DNA of 64,000 bases from PWQG01 sp050486205 (GTDB lineage Bacteria > Pseudomonadota > Gammaproteobacteria > Pseudomonadales > Pseudohongiellaceae): the NCBI GenBank assembly GCA_050486205.1, contig JBJHCW010000008.1:62001-126000 (forward strand), written 5' to 3'. The notes below the pieces were generated by a model. That model was not told where the DNA came from. It did not search any database and was given only the letters and a program-made list of their open reading frames with translations. Position 1 is the first letter of the stretch, and every line of letters starts with the position of its first letter. The translations under genes and the position numbers were made by a program. Positions 1-7,806 of the stretch are shown in pieces.

Positions 1-1533
1 ACCCAGATCAACATTCAATGTACCAGTAGCACCACGAGCCACCAGGGTTACAGTGTCGTTGCCGGCACCTGTGTTGATGGTGGTCGCACCAGTGCTTGTT
101 CCATTGACCGTTACAGTGTCATTACCGCCGCCGGACGTTACGTTGGTAGCACCCGCACCAGCGGTGTTGACAGTAATGGTGTTGTTGCCGGCACCCGCGT
201 TCAGGTTGGCAGCAACAGTTGCTGTTGTGCCAGTGGAGATGGTCACCGTGTCATTGCCGGAACCCGTATTGATAGTGCGCAGGTTTGCAGCAGCAGTGGT
301 CTGACCACCAAAGGTGATCGCACCGGTGCTGTCACCCGCGTTCAGGGTATGCAGTGCAGCGCCTGTCAGCGTCAGCGTTGTTGCAACCGCTGTGTTGACG
401 TTGGCAGCAGTCTGGGCTCCGCCTGTTTCTAGGTGGGCAGCCAGCGTAGCACCCGTTGCCATGCTACCGGAGATGTTGAGCGCATTGGTTGCAGCAACAC
501 CCTCGGCATTCAGGGTATTCGCACCTGATACACCGCTCAGGGCTACATTGACTGTAGCGCCGGTACCGGTGACCGTGTTGTTCATTGCGGTTATGCCGTT
601 AAAGCCGGCAGTCACAGACGCACCGAGGCCAGAGACGTCACTCGCCCAGCCGAACTGCCAAACCTGCTGGGCACCCTCAAAACGGCTGGCTACAACAGTT
701 GCGCCATCTGTGGTGAAAGGTGTGGTGCCATCCAGATTACGGATGTTGATGGTTTCTATGTTTTTGATGGTGGCGGAATTCGGCAGCGTTTCGTTGCGCT
801 CGGTAGTACCATCAAACTCGCTATAGATGTTGAGAGTATCATTTCCAGCACCACCATCCAGCTGATCAAAAGCGGTCAGTGTCGATGCAGGGTCACCAGC
901 AGCATTGATGGTCAACGCGTTGAACGTATCGTTACCGTCACCGCCCACAAACTCGTCCGGACCTGTTGTCAGGCGGAAAGTCTGTCCGGGAACGGATGTT
1001 GTACCGTCAGCCTTGGCCTTTCCGGCTGTAACACTGGCTTCAGTTTCGTCAACGTCGGCAATCACGTCCTGCAGGTCGGCCAGGCTGGCACCGTCTTTCT
1101 GCAGTGTGACGGAGAAGTACTCGGCAACCTCTACACGATTGGCGAACGCCTGGGAAGCATCGCCCCAGTTCTCGTCGTCTGCCGGTACGTCGCGCAGCGC
1201 CTGGATAGCGGCAATGATGACCTGGGCTTTTGTGGCACCGGCATTCATTTCAGCTGTCAGCGTGTCGATGGCCCACTGACGATCCTCTGCAGCGACCTTG
1301 CCGCCAACAACGTTATCAACGAAGCGGGTAACAAACTCTTGATTGGTCAGGAAAGCAGGGTACTTGTTGGTAAAGATCGGGTTTTGTGTAAGGTTTTCGG
1401 TCAGCGACTCGAATGTACCACCCGCCTGGAAGTACGCAGCCAGTTCAGCAAGATTTGTCTTGCCGGGCGCTGCGCCCCATACGGCAACCGACAGCGCGAT
1501 GATATCGGTTCTATCTTGGACAGTGAAAGACAT
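1..1533 (-). CDS. RTX/S-layer-like secreted surface protein (3' end outside window)
   Basis: The frame is open from an ATG at 1533 to base 1, so at least 511 residues are present and the C-terminus is missing. An AAAGGAG Shine-Dalgarno sits 6 bases before the ATG. Residues 1-145 form a helical segment like the DUF4214-type N-termini of bacterial surface proteins. Two RTX-type calcium motifs follow, GGDGNDTF (about 197-204) and GGAGNDTL (about 227-234). The rest is Thr/Ala/Asn/Gly-rich beta-strand repeat with several GNDTVT units. I saw no cysteine and no N-terminal signal peptide, as expected for S-layer or RTX proteins exported by type I secretion with a C-terminal signal. A complete type I exporter lies at 7.8-12.3 kb and is the likely secretion route (inference). 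A CRP-type site lies upstream. An adhesin of the same class is the main alternative. Confidence 0.75.
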   Translation of the reverse strand, partial: MSFTVQDRTDIIALSVAVWGAAPGKTNLAELAAYFQAGGTFESLTENLTQNPIFTNKYPAFLTNQEFVTRFVDNVVGGKVAAEDRQWAIDTLTAEMNAGATKAQVIIAAIQALRDVPADDENWGDASQAFANRVEVAEYFSVTLQKDGASLADLQDVIADVDETEASVTAGKAKADGTTSVPGQTFRLTTGPDEFVGGDGNDTFNALTINAAGDPASTLTAFDQLDGGAGNDTLNIYSEFDGTTERNETLPNSATIKNIETINIRNLDGTTPFTTDGATVVASRFEGAQQVWQFGWASDVSGLGASVTAGFNGITAMNNTVTGTGATVNVALSGVSGANTLNAEGVAATNALNISGSMATGATLAAHLETGGAQTAANVNTAVATTLTLTGAALHTLNAGDSTGAITFGGQTTAAANLRTINTGSGNDTVTISTGTTATVAANLNAGAGNNTITVNTAGAGATNVTSGGGNDTVTVNGTSTGATTINTGAGNDTVTLVARGATGTLNVDLG

Positions 1534-1842
1534 GTAAAACTCCTTTAATTTTTAAGGTTTTGCTCTTTTCATTTCAGACAAGCAATTGCTGACTGATGAA
1601 TACTATTTGCCACGATCGCCGGTAATACTACACCCGGCCTGATCCGGACGGTGTGATCACAGTCACAGGCACCCTGAAAGCAAAGGCTTTCGTGGATTTC
1701 CTTTCTACACGCCCTCACCATCAGTGACTTCAGTTGCGGGCATAATTGCGCAGCAGATTGTACCTTCTGGCCTGCACTGATACAACCACATATTGAACGA
1801 GTTTAAGTATTATTCGCAAATCTTTGTTTATTAACAAATATT
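1534..1842. other. Intergenic region upstream of the S-layer-like gene
   Basis: This 309-base stretch separates the surface-protein gene from the 3' end of the TPR/beta-barrel gene; both are read leftwards. It is A+T-rich at both ends. It holds the Shine-Dalgarno of the surface-protein gene (1540-1546) and a CRP-type palindrome at 1652-1667. I saw no convincing paired -35/-10, no clear terminator for the upstream operon and no open frame worth calling. Confidence 0.6.
1652..1667. promoter_or_regulatory. CRP-type operator, perfect TGTGA-N6-TCACA
   Basis: The sequence TGTGATCACAGTCACA matches both CRP half-sites exactly with the canonical 6-base spacer. It lies about 118 bases upstream of the S-layer-like start codon. 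A CRP-family regulator whose recognition helix has the CRP-type RExxxR pattern is encoded at 6.95 kb. Binding by that protein or by a housekeeping CRP elsewhere is inference. Confidence 0.6.
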
Positions 1843-3231
1843 TTAAAAACTGTAGCGCATTCCCAGCTCGACGGCGGTATCATTGCTGCTGAAAAGAACA
1901 ATATTGCTGCGCTGGCGTTGTCGGTAGAGGTTTATCAGCAGGATACCGCCCAGAACCGTGGGTTGACGGTACTGGAGCTGGACAAAACTGCGGCTCAGGG
2001 CACGACGCTGGCCGTTGGCCAGCAATTCGCTGTATATGTCCCGATCCTCGAGTCGGGTATGTCCGGCCTGGGCCGCCAGCACACCGGCCAGAACGGGTCG
2101 CTGCCAGTCCATGCGAGCCTGCCAGCCCACCCTGTCACCACCGGGGCGGCCACCTCGAACGGCAAAACTGTTCAGCAGGCCCAGCTCGGCTGTATAGACG
2201 GCCCCGGAACCCTCATTCCGGCAGTGCAAGCCGCCTGCATTGCGGGCCTCCACCGTATTCAGATTGCCGTTCCCCTGGTGGTAGTGCTGGTACTGCGCGG
2301 CGACCGTATAATACGGCGCGCAACTGTGCTCGTTCTCCACCTGGTACCGGGCGTTTGTTTCAAAAGCGCTGAACAGCGGGTTTCCACCCACGGCCAGGTG
2401 GGCCAGGGCGCCTCCCAGTTCCCAACTGTGATCACGCGCCGGGCGCAGCCAGGCGTATCTTGTATTGATCTGCGTAATGTCCGAACGCGTGTCCTCACTG
2501 ATCCTGCCACTGATTTCGGCCAGAAAGTTATGACTGTGACCGGGGGCAAACTGCGTGAAATGACCAGCGAGCCTGACGTTGCCATAAGCGCCGCTGATCG
2601 GCAGGAACTCCGGGCTCAGTTCCAGATCCACAGGTTCCCCGGATAAGGTGAGGGTTATTCGATTGCTTAATGGTCCGCGGTTAAGATTGTTGTCAAAACC
2701 AGCCAGAAGGTCCAATTCGCCACCCAGTCGCCGGGTCATGCTCTGCCATTCCGCCTGACGGCGCCCCAGCATGATCTGCAATGCTTCAGGCAAATCCGGA
2801 CGGGCCAGTACCTGGCGATTCATGTCCAGTGCAGGGAACAGTTGCCCCTGCAGAAACAGCGCCTGTGCATAGTCAATCTGGGCAGCACCGTAATCCGGGT
2901 CAGTCAGCAGCGCACGCTCCAGTGACTCAATGGCTGCAGATACCTGCCCGCTGTTCAGCTGTGCCGCACCGTAAAGCGAAAAATACTCGGCACTGTCCAG
3001 ACACAGGGGCATCAGCCGGGAAAGCTCGCGCTCCAGCACAAACCAGTTGGTCTGCTCATCGGGGTAATAGGCGCCAAGATCCGGGCAGGAAAGACGCTCA
3101 TCAGCATGTCCGGCCAGGCTGCCCATCAGCAGGCTGGCACACAACACCCAGCCAGACCAAAGCAACAGTCCCGACCTGACAGGCCGGGACTGGCCGGAAT
3201 CGGAGGTCGGCACGGGATGCGATTTCAACAT
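1843..3231 (-). CDS. TPR-containing outer-membrane beta-barrel protein
   Basis: The chosen ATG at 3231 gives 462 residues; a GTG at 3303 would add 24 charged residues before the signal peptide and is less likely. A hydrophobic signal segment (GLLLWSGWVLCASLLMGSLA) precedes the mature region. TPR-like helices follow (residues about 75-160, e.g. SLYGAAQLNSGQVSAAIESL). The rest, about 280 residues, looks like amphipathic beta-strands and ends in ELGMRYSF with the terminal Phe typical of outer-membrane barrels. A TPR plus C-terminal barrel resembles Slam/DUF560-type proteins, but membership is not shown here. It lies 96 bases after the CHASE2 cyclase gene and is probably its operon partner. A role in surface assembly or sensing is inference. 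Confidence 0.6.
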   Translation of the reverse strand: MLKSHPVPTSDSGQSRPVRSGLLLWSGWVLCASLLMGSLAGHADERLSCPDLGAYYPDEQTNWFVLERELSRLMPLCLDSAEYFSLYGAAQLNSGQVSAAIESLERALLTDPDYGAAQIDYAQALFLQGQLFPALDMNRQVLARPDLPEALQIMLGRRQAEWQSMTRRLGGELDLLAGFDNNLNRGPLSNRITLTLSGEPVDLELSPEFLPISGAYGNVRLAGHFTQFAPGHSHNFLAEISGRISEDTRSDITQINTRYAWLRPARDHSWELGGALAHLAVGGNPLFSAFETNARYQVENEHSCAPYYTVAAQYQHYHQGNGNLNTVEARNAGGLHCRNEGSGAVYTAELGLLNSFAVRGGRPGGDRVGWQARMDWQRPVLAGVLAAQAGHTRLEDRDIYSELLANGQRRALSRSFVQLQYRQPTVLGGILLINLYRQRQRSNIVLFSSNDTAVELGMRYSF

Positions 3232-3327
3232 GCGGGGATTATCAAGAATTGGCCTGCTCCGTGCAACTACGATTCCCTGAAACGTGACACCGTGCAAGCA
3301 CACCTGTCTATCAGGCGCTCAGCCGTG

Positions 3328-5352
3328 TCAGGCTGCCGGCCCCTGAGAACGCCCGCCCACCAAAACCTTAAGGGCAGGGCTGCCGGTTCTGGTTTGATCG
3401 GGGCTGGTCGCATTGTCGGCAATGGCCAGCGAATACAGAGTCTGAGGCACTCTCAGACCGGGTAGCAGATAACGCCCCTGGGACTGCAGGCTCTGATCAC
3501 CGGCAAGTCGGGCCGCGCCTTCACCCACCAATACTGGCAGGGCAAGCTCAGCGGTCATTTCCTGCACACGCAGGGCAATAGTCACAGTATCACCCAACAG
3601 GGCATGGCTGCGCCGCTGGGCCGGGCCTATGGAGCCCATCAGCACAGGCCCCTGTTCCACACCGATGCCAAGACCCAGTGGCTCCAGTCCTTCAGGCGCG
3701 CGGGCTGGCAGCAGATCACGCTGCATGACAATCTGCATTTCCCGGGCAGCGTCCAGCGCCTGATGGACACCTGCGGAGTCGCCACTCCATACTGCCAGCA
3801 GACCATCACCCTTGAATTCATGGACGCGACCGTCATGACGCTCGATGATAGCTGTGGCCAACAGCAGAAAGCTGTGCAGCAACGTAGCAGATTCCTCTGG
3901 CGGTCGCGCCTCGGTGTAGGCAGAAAAATTACGCAGGTCAGCGCTCAAGAGTGTCACTTCCAGCCGACGGGCATTGATATCCGAGCTGGGCACACTGTAG
4001 GCGATCTCACGGGCGACGTCCGATGGCAGATAACTGTTCAGGTTGCTGTAAACACGATCATGCTCCATTCGAACGCGGCTGTGCTCCAGCAATAACAGCA
4101 GGGTACCGGCCAGCACACTGAACAGGCTCGGCACCAGCCAACCCAGCCAGATATTTGCCGAACCAAGCAGCACAGCATGCAGCACCAGCATGGAAACCGG
4201 CAGCAGCACGGCTGCCACGGGCAGGCCATACATGGCCAGACGCTGGCGGAAACTGGCCAGCACCAGCAGAACCACACCTGCTATACCGGCAAGCATCCAC
4301 ATCAACAGGGGTGCGCCGCGCGGGGTCCACGGCATGTCAGCATCCAGCAGGCTGCTGATAATACGTGCCTGCAGCTCGACACCAGGTGTGATGCCGCTGT
4401 GAGGTGTAGGCACGAAGTCACGCAGCCCGAAGGCCGTCGCGCCGATCAGCGTCCAGGTATTGTCCAGCATGGCCGGATCGAAATTGCCATCCAGCACGTC
4501 AGCCGCGGATATTGCCTGATAGGCGTCTGGCAGGTTCCTGTAGGAGACTCTGATATTGCCGTTGGCATCCAGCGGAATTGAAAGACCCGGATAGGCGTCC
4601 AGCTCAAGCGTTGAGGCCGGTGCCAGCAGGGACACACCGGGCTGCACGCGTGCGTGCCACTCATTGCCATCCGGCTGCGCACGCACAGCCGTAAGCAAGG
4701 CGCTGATGGCAAGTGCCGGGTACGCCTCACCCTCCACGCAAATATAGGCGGGCACATGACGGACACCGCCATCGCTGGCAACAATGGGGGTGATATGACC
4801 CTTGGGCAGACCGGCAAATCCGCTGTTATTGGCAAGATAATTGTGAGTCGCGGGCACACCGGCACAACTGACACCTGTCAACGCATGTGTCATGGTGCCA
4901 GCCTGTATGCTCTGGCGCGCACCGATCACCGGCACCTGAGCCAACACACCGTTACCGGCCGTCAGGGCCGCCATGAATTGCTGGTCCCCTTCACGTTGCT
5001 CAGGGAATACGACATCGTAAATCTGCAGCTGCGCGCCAGCATCGGTCAGGGCCGTGGAGAGTGCTGCCATGGTTTCTCGCGACCAGGGCCAGGGGCCAAT
5101 GCGGGCCAGACTTCGCTCGTCAATGGCAATCAGGGTCAATCGCTGCTCGGGAATCGATTCTGCGCCCAGTTTCCAGGCTTCACTACCTACACGCTCCTCA
5201 AGCAAACGTAGCTGGCTTCCAAAAACCAGCAGCAGAACAACAGTCAGCAAAGCGGCCACCAGCAGCGTCACTAGCCGTGCCAACGCCGGTGAAAGACGCA
5301 AGGTCAACACCAGCGGGCCGGACAGACCGCGAGAGGCGGACGGCAGTTTCAT
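3328..5352 (-). CDS. CHASE2-domain class III nucleotide cyclase
   Basis: The 674-residue protein has an N-terminal membrane helix (about 24-46), a CHASE2 sensor region (about 60-340, with LIAIDERSLARIGPWPWSR and YDVVFPE), three membrane helices (about 350-368, 373-395 and 399-422) and a C-terminal class III cyclase domain (about 463-610). Both metal-binding Asp are present (D472 in SADLRNFS, D516 in FKGDG), as is the catalytic Arg (R595 in TIALR). The position usually held by the transition-state Asn is Thr591, and the purine-selecting Lys position reads Glu512. Activity and nucleotide choice (cAMP or cGMP) are therefore uncertain. Its ATG overlaps the fecR stop by 4 bases, so the two are co-translated. 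It should sense an extracytoplasmic signal and make a cyclic nucleotide in the cytoplasm. Confidence 0.85.
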   Translation of the reverse strand: MKLPSASRGLSGPLVLTLRLSPALARLVTLLVAALLTVVLLLVFGSQLRLLEERVGSEAWKLGAESIPEQRLTLIAIDERSLARIGPWPWSRETMAALSTALTDAGAQLQIYDVVFPEQREGDQQFMAALTAGNGVLAQVPVIGARQSIQAGTMTHALTGVSCAGVPATHNYLANNSGFAGLPKGHITPIVASDGGVRHVPAYICVEGEAYPALAISALLTAVRAQPDGNEWHARVQPGVSLLAPASTLELDAYPGLSIPLDANGNIRVSYRNLPDAYQAISAADVLDGNFDPAMLDNTWTLIGATAFGLRDFVPTPHSGITPGVELQARIISSLLDADMPWTPRGAPLLMWMLAGIAGVVLLVLASFRQRLAMYGLPVAAVLLPVSMLVLHAVLLGSANIWLGWLVPSLFSVLAGTLLLLLEHSRVRMEHDRVYSNLNSYLPSDVAREIAYSVPSSDINARRLEVTLLSADLRNFSAYTEARPPEESATLLHSFLLLATAIIERHDGRVHEFKGDGLLAVWSGDSAGVHQALDAAREMQIVMQRDLLPARAPEGLEPLGLGIGVEQGPVLMGSIGPAQRRSHALLGDTVTIALRVQEMTAELALPVLVGEGAARLAGDQSLQSQGRYLLPGLRVPQTLYSLAIADNATSPDQTRTGSPALKVLVGGRSQGPAA

Positions 5353-6746
5353 TGAGAAGCGCCCCAGAGAGTAATGCCCTGAATCAGGCCACTGCCGAGT
5401 TGTTGATCAAAGAAATAACCGGCTTCCTTGCCATCCGTGCTGACCGCGCCAGCGATATTCTTGCCCGCACTTCGATTATGGAAGTACCCTCCTGAGAATA
5501 TCCGCCCCGTAGACGTGAAATCGAAACGCCCGGTGGCTCTGGAGTCCAGGTTCAGGGTGGTGGCGAAGGTGTTCTGGTCAAAATTGATGCGCAGGTCGCC
5601 ACCCCTGACGGTCATGGCCTCTACGGTGCTCGCTCCATGATGGAAGGCCTGGGCGGCATCCAGCGTAAAGCCCACTTCGCCGAGACCCGCATCTACCCTT
5701 GCACCATCAGGCTCCTGGCGGAAGAGTCCGAAATTGGAATTGCCTACAGTGACCTCGCGGCCAGCTCGTGCATCCGAGTAAGCCACTGATATTCCAGGCA
5801 CCGCCGGTTGGTCACCCGATGCCCAGCGGCCCCAGATCAGCTGCCGCTCCCGCAGCGCCTCGGGCGCCAGGGCTGACGCCGGGAGTTTTGGCTGACGGCG
5901 AGCCTTGTCAGAGGCAAGCGCACGTATGGAAACTTCACGCATGGTGACTGATTCCTGATAAAGGTCAGACACTGCATCCTTGGCAATGGCGGCCTCATCC
6001 CCTTCACGCAACTCGTCCAGCTCACTGTCAATCAGCTCATGGAGCTCCTGCTCGGGTCGGGGGCGAAAAACCGGCTCGAGCTGGCCGTGCGCCACCTCGA
6101 CAATCTGCATCGAACTGCCCGCCAGTTCGACTCCGCCGCTCAGGCAGGGACCCAGCGCACCCGCGACACAGCCGTCCGAATAAGGCGCGACCACAATCGA
6201 GCCTTCATTGACAAGAGCCCGGACATTGCGCGGGCTGGCGCTGACCACAAAATCTGTGCCACGCACACCAATGGCGGCAATGGGAGTGTCCAGGCGGAAT
6301 CTGTCACGGGCAGCGCGACCGGCGTCACCTGAAATTGACCGGGCTACACCTTCCACCAGTCGAAACTTGACTACCGACTGTTCGGGGCGATCGGCATTGT
6401 AGGCGTAGTCGGTTATTTCCAGGCGGCTGTTGGGCCGAACGCTGACCAGTGCCTGGTCCACAAACCGGATATGGACATGACCGTTGGCCTCAGTGATGAT
6501 CTGGTCGCTGGCATGGACCTGAGATCCAACCTTTACGGGCTTGCGGGAGCTGTCAGCGGCCTGCAGCCAGGCCTTGCCCAACAGCAGGCTGACTTCACCG
6601 ACGCTGCCATGACCTGAAACACCATGACTTTCCTCGGCCACCACCGGATTGCCTGCCAGGAGCAGAACGGTCAGGACAGCAAGAAGTTGTGAAGCGATGC
6701 CTGCACGCTTGGCGACAGGCTTGCTGGAGCTACCGTAACTGTGCAT
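5349..6746 (-). CDS. FecR-domain exported protein
   Basis: From the ATG at 6746 the protein has 465 residues. An ATG at 6788 would add 14 residues; neither has a good ribosome site, but the shorter form gives a normal signal peptide (basic start, then LLAVLTVLLLAG, cleavage near VVA/EE). The FecR domain spans about residues 60-190, with VGSQVHASDQIITEANGHVHIRF and DTPIAAIGVRGTDFVV. An acidic helical stretch follows, then a 150-residue C-terminal region of probable beta structure. There is no sigma factor or TonB receptor nearby, so this is not the iron-dicitrate FecR arrangement. It is coupled to the downstream CHASE2 cyclase and is likely the periplasmic partner of that sensor (inference). 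Confidence 0.75.
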   Translation of the reverse strand: MHSYGSSSKPVAKRAGIASQLLAVLTVLLLAGNPVVAEESHGVSGHGSVGEVSLLLGKAWLQAADSSRKPVKVGSQVHASDQIITEANGHVHIRFVDQALVSVRPNSRLEITDYAYNADRPEQSVVKFRLVEGVARSISGDAGRAARDRFRLDTPIAAIGVRGTDFVVSASPRNVRALVNEGSIVVAPYSDGCVAGALGPCLSGGVELAGSSMQIVEVAHGQLEPVFRPRPEQELHELIDSELDELREGDEAAIAKDAVSDLYQESVTMREVSIRALASDKARRQPKLPASALAPEALRERQLIWGRWASGDQPAVPGISVAYSDARAGREVTVGNSNFGLFRQEPDGARVDAGLGEVGFTLDAAQAFHHGASTVEAMTVRGGDLRINFDQNTFATTLNLDSRATGRFDFTSTGRIFSGGYFHNRSAGKNIAGAVSTDGKEAGYFFDQQLGSGLIQGITLWGASQ

Positions 6747-6810
6747 GTTGATGCCCCGGGCAGAAGTGAAATTTTGACTGGACAGCATAACCAGACCGGC
6801 GTCATCAGCC

Positions 6811-6826
6811 AGTGATTGCGGTCACA
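6811..6826. promoter_or_regulatory. CRP-type operator, one mismatch (AGTGA-N6-TCACA)
   Basis: AGTGATTGCGGTCACA differs from the CRP consensus at one half-site base. It lies between the divergent fecR-cyclase operon and the CRP-family gene. It is the second such site in the island, which suggests feedback on both transcription units (inference). Confidence 0.5.
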
Positions 6827-6839
6827 CGAAAATCAGATA

Positions 6840-6860
6840 TGCTCAAGAAGCCCTTGAGCA
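6840..6860. promoter_or_regulatory. Perfect 8-bp inverted repeat in divergent promoter region
   Basis: TGCTCAAG and CTTGAGCA flank a 5-base centre (AAGCC). The repeat is just upstream of the -35 element of the CRP-family gene. It could be an operator for another regulator or a small hairpin; it has no T-tract, so it is not an intrinsic terminator. Confidence 0.4.
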
Positions 6861-6869
6861 GCTCCTTGA

Positions 6870-6897
6870 TTGATATTCTACTTCAAGACTCTATAAT
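6870..6897 (+). promoter_or_regulatory. Sigma-70 promoter for the CRP-family gene
   Basis: A -35 TTGATA (6870-6875) and a perfect -10 TATAAT (6892-6897) are separated by 16 bases. Transcription would start near 6904, about 50 bases before the ATG. The CRP-type site is centred about 85 bases upstream of that start. Confidence 0.6.
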
Positions 6898-6953
6898 CAG
6901 TCAGCATCCATGGATCCAGCTCTCCGCATGCCACTCCCGGGAATATTAAGCAC

Positions 6954-7655
6954 ATGCAGGTCACACCGGAGCTACTGAGCGCCTTTCCTTGCCTGAAACC
7001 ACTACCTCATGCGACCTTGCTCCAGCTGGCACGCCATTGCAGCGTACAGCGCTTCGCGCGCAGAGCGGTGGTTCTTAATGCGGGTGTAAGAGAAGGCCAC
7101 ATCTGCTTTCTTTTTGAAGGCCATCTGCAGGGCGTGGATTTCACCATCGACGGCCGGGAAGTGGGGCTGTACTTTGTTGAGCCGGGCGATTTCTGTGGCG
7201 AGCTGGGGATTTTTGACAACGGGCCTCAGCCCGAATATGTCATCGCCAGGACAGCAGTTACAGCGGTATTTGTACCCATGGAGCAGTTGCGCGAACTTAC
7301 AGCCGAGCACGCCTACCTGGCGACCACCCTGGCCCGACGATTGGCCGCCCGCGTGCGCGAGATGACCCGACAGCGCTCACTGCTGGGCCTCCCCAACGTT
7401 GGTCAGCGTGTATGCTGCCAGCTATGGGTATTGCTGCCAGAGCCCGCAAGGATCGATCAACAGCCGGCAGAGATCATCAACCCACCCACACACATGGAAC
7501 TGGCCATCATGCTGAGTCTGAGCCGGGAAGCCGTGTCCCGCGTTTTTCAGACACTTCAGGCCAGGAACATTGTCACCCGTGACGGCCCCGGCAAGCTGGT
7601 CATCAACGACCCGGCCGCCCTGCAAACCTATGCTGAAGGCAAGAACAGGTTATAA
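6954..7655 (+). CDS. CRP/FNR-family transcriptional regulator
   Basis: The 233-residue protein has the CRP/FNR layout: a cyclic-nucleotide-binding-like beta-roll (about 10-110), a dimerisation helix (about 110-145) and a helix-turn-helix (about 175-205). The recognition helix reads SREAVSR (190-196), matching the CRP R/E/R contacts that read TGTGA. In the ligand pocket the GELG motif with Glu83 is kept. The Arg-Ser that binds the cAMP phosphate in E. coli CRP is replaced by PQPEY, with one residue fewer in the loop. It lacks the N-terminal Cys cluster of FNR. It may use a different ligand or bind cyclic nucleotide unusually. Two CRP-type sites lie in the island and a cyclase operon is divergent to it, so a local circuit is likely. 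Confidence 0.85.
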   Translation: MQVTPELLSAFPCLKPLPHATLLQLARHCSVQRFARRAVVLNAGVREGHICFLFEGHLQGVDFTIDGREVGLYFVEPGDFCGELGIFDNGPQPEYVIARTAVTAVFVPMEQLRELTAEHAYLATTLARRLAARVREMTRQRSLLGLPNVGQRVCCQLWVLLPEPARIDQQPAEIINPPTHMELAIMLSLSREAVSRVFQTLQARNIVTRDGPGKLVINDPAALQTYAEGKNRL

Positions 7656-7758
7656 GGTGGTGTGCGTTGGCCACAAAGGGTAGTCACCGTGTATACTGCC
7701 CCGATTCTGGCAGGCCTGTCGGTTAAACCACGAGTGCACTCAGCACACGGAGGACCGT

Positions 7759-7806
7759 TTGACTGTCCCACTTACTGTCCAATTAAGACCCTGCTACGTA
7801 CCATGA
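7759..7806 (+). CDS. Possible 15-codon leader ORF before the type I ABC exporter
   Basis: A strong GGAGG lies 5 bases before a TTG at 7759. The frame runs 15 codons and its TGA overlaps the exporter ATG at 7803 as ATGA. The exporter ATG itself has no good Shine-Dalgarno, so translational coupling would make sense. This is inferred from signals only; the peptide has no recognisable feature. Confidence 0.3.
   Translation: MTVPLTVQLRPCYVP

Noticed and set aside
314..826. Plus-strand open frame at the left edge
   Set aside because: Shadow of the repetitive S-layer-like gene; its Val/Ala/Pro composition is the complement of Thr/Asn/Gly codons.
7662..7802. Upstream extension of the type I ABC exporter to a GTG
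   Set aside because: The extra 47 residues have no family features and cross a likely promoter and leader; the ATG at 7803 fits family length.
7656..7802. TATACT at 7692-7697 as the exporter promoter
   Set aside because: The best -35 candidate (TTGGCC) is 19 bases away and poor, so I did not list it as a feature.
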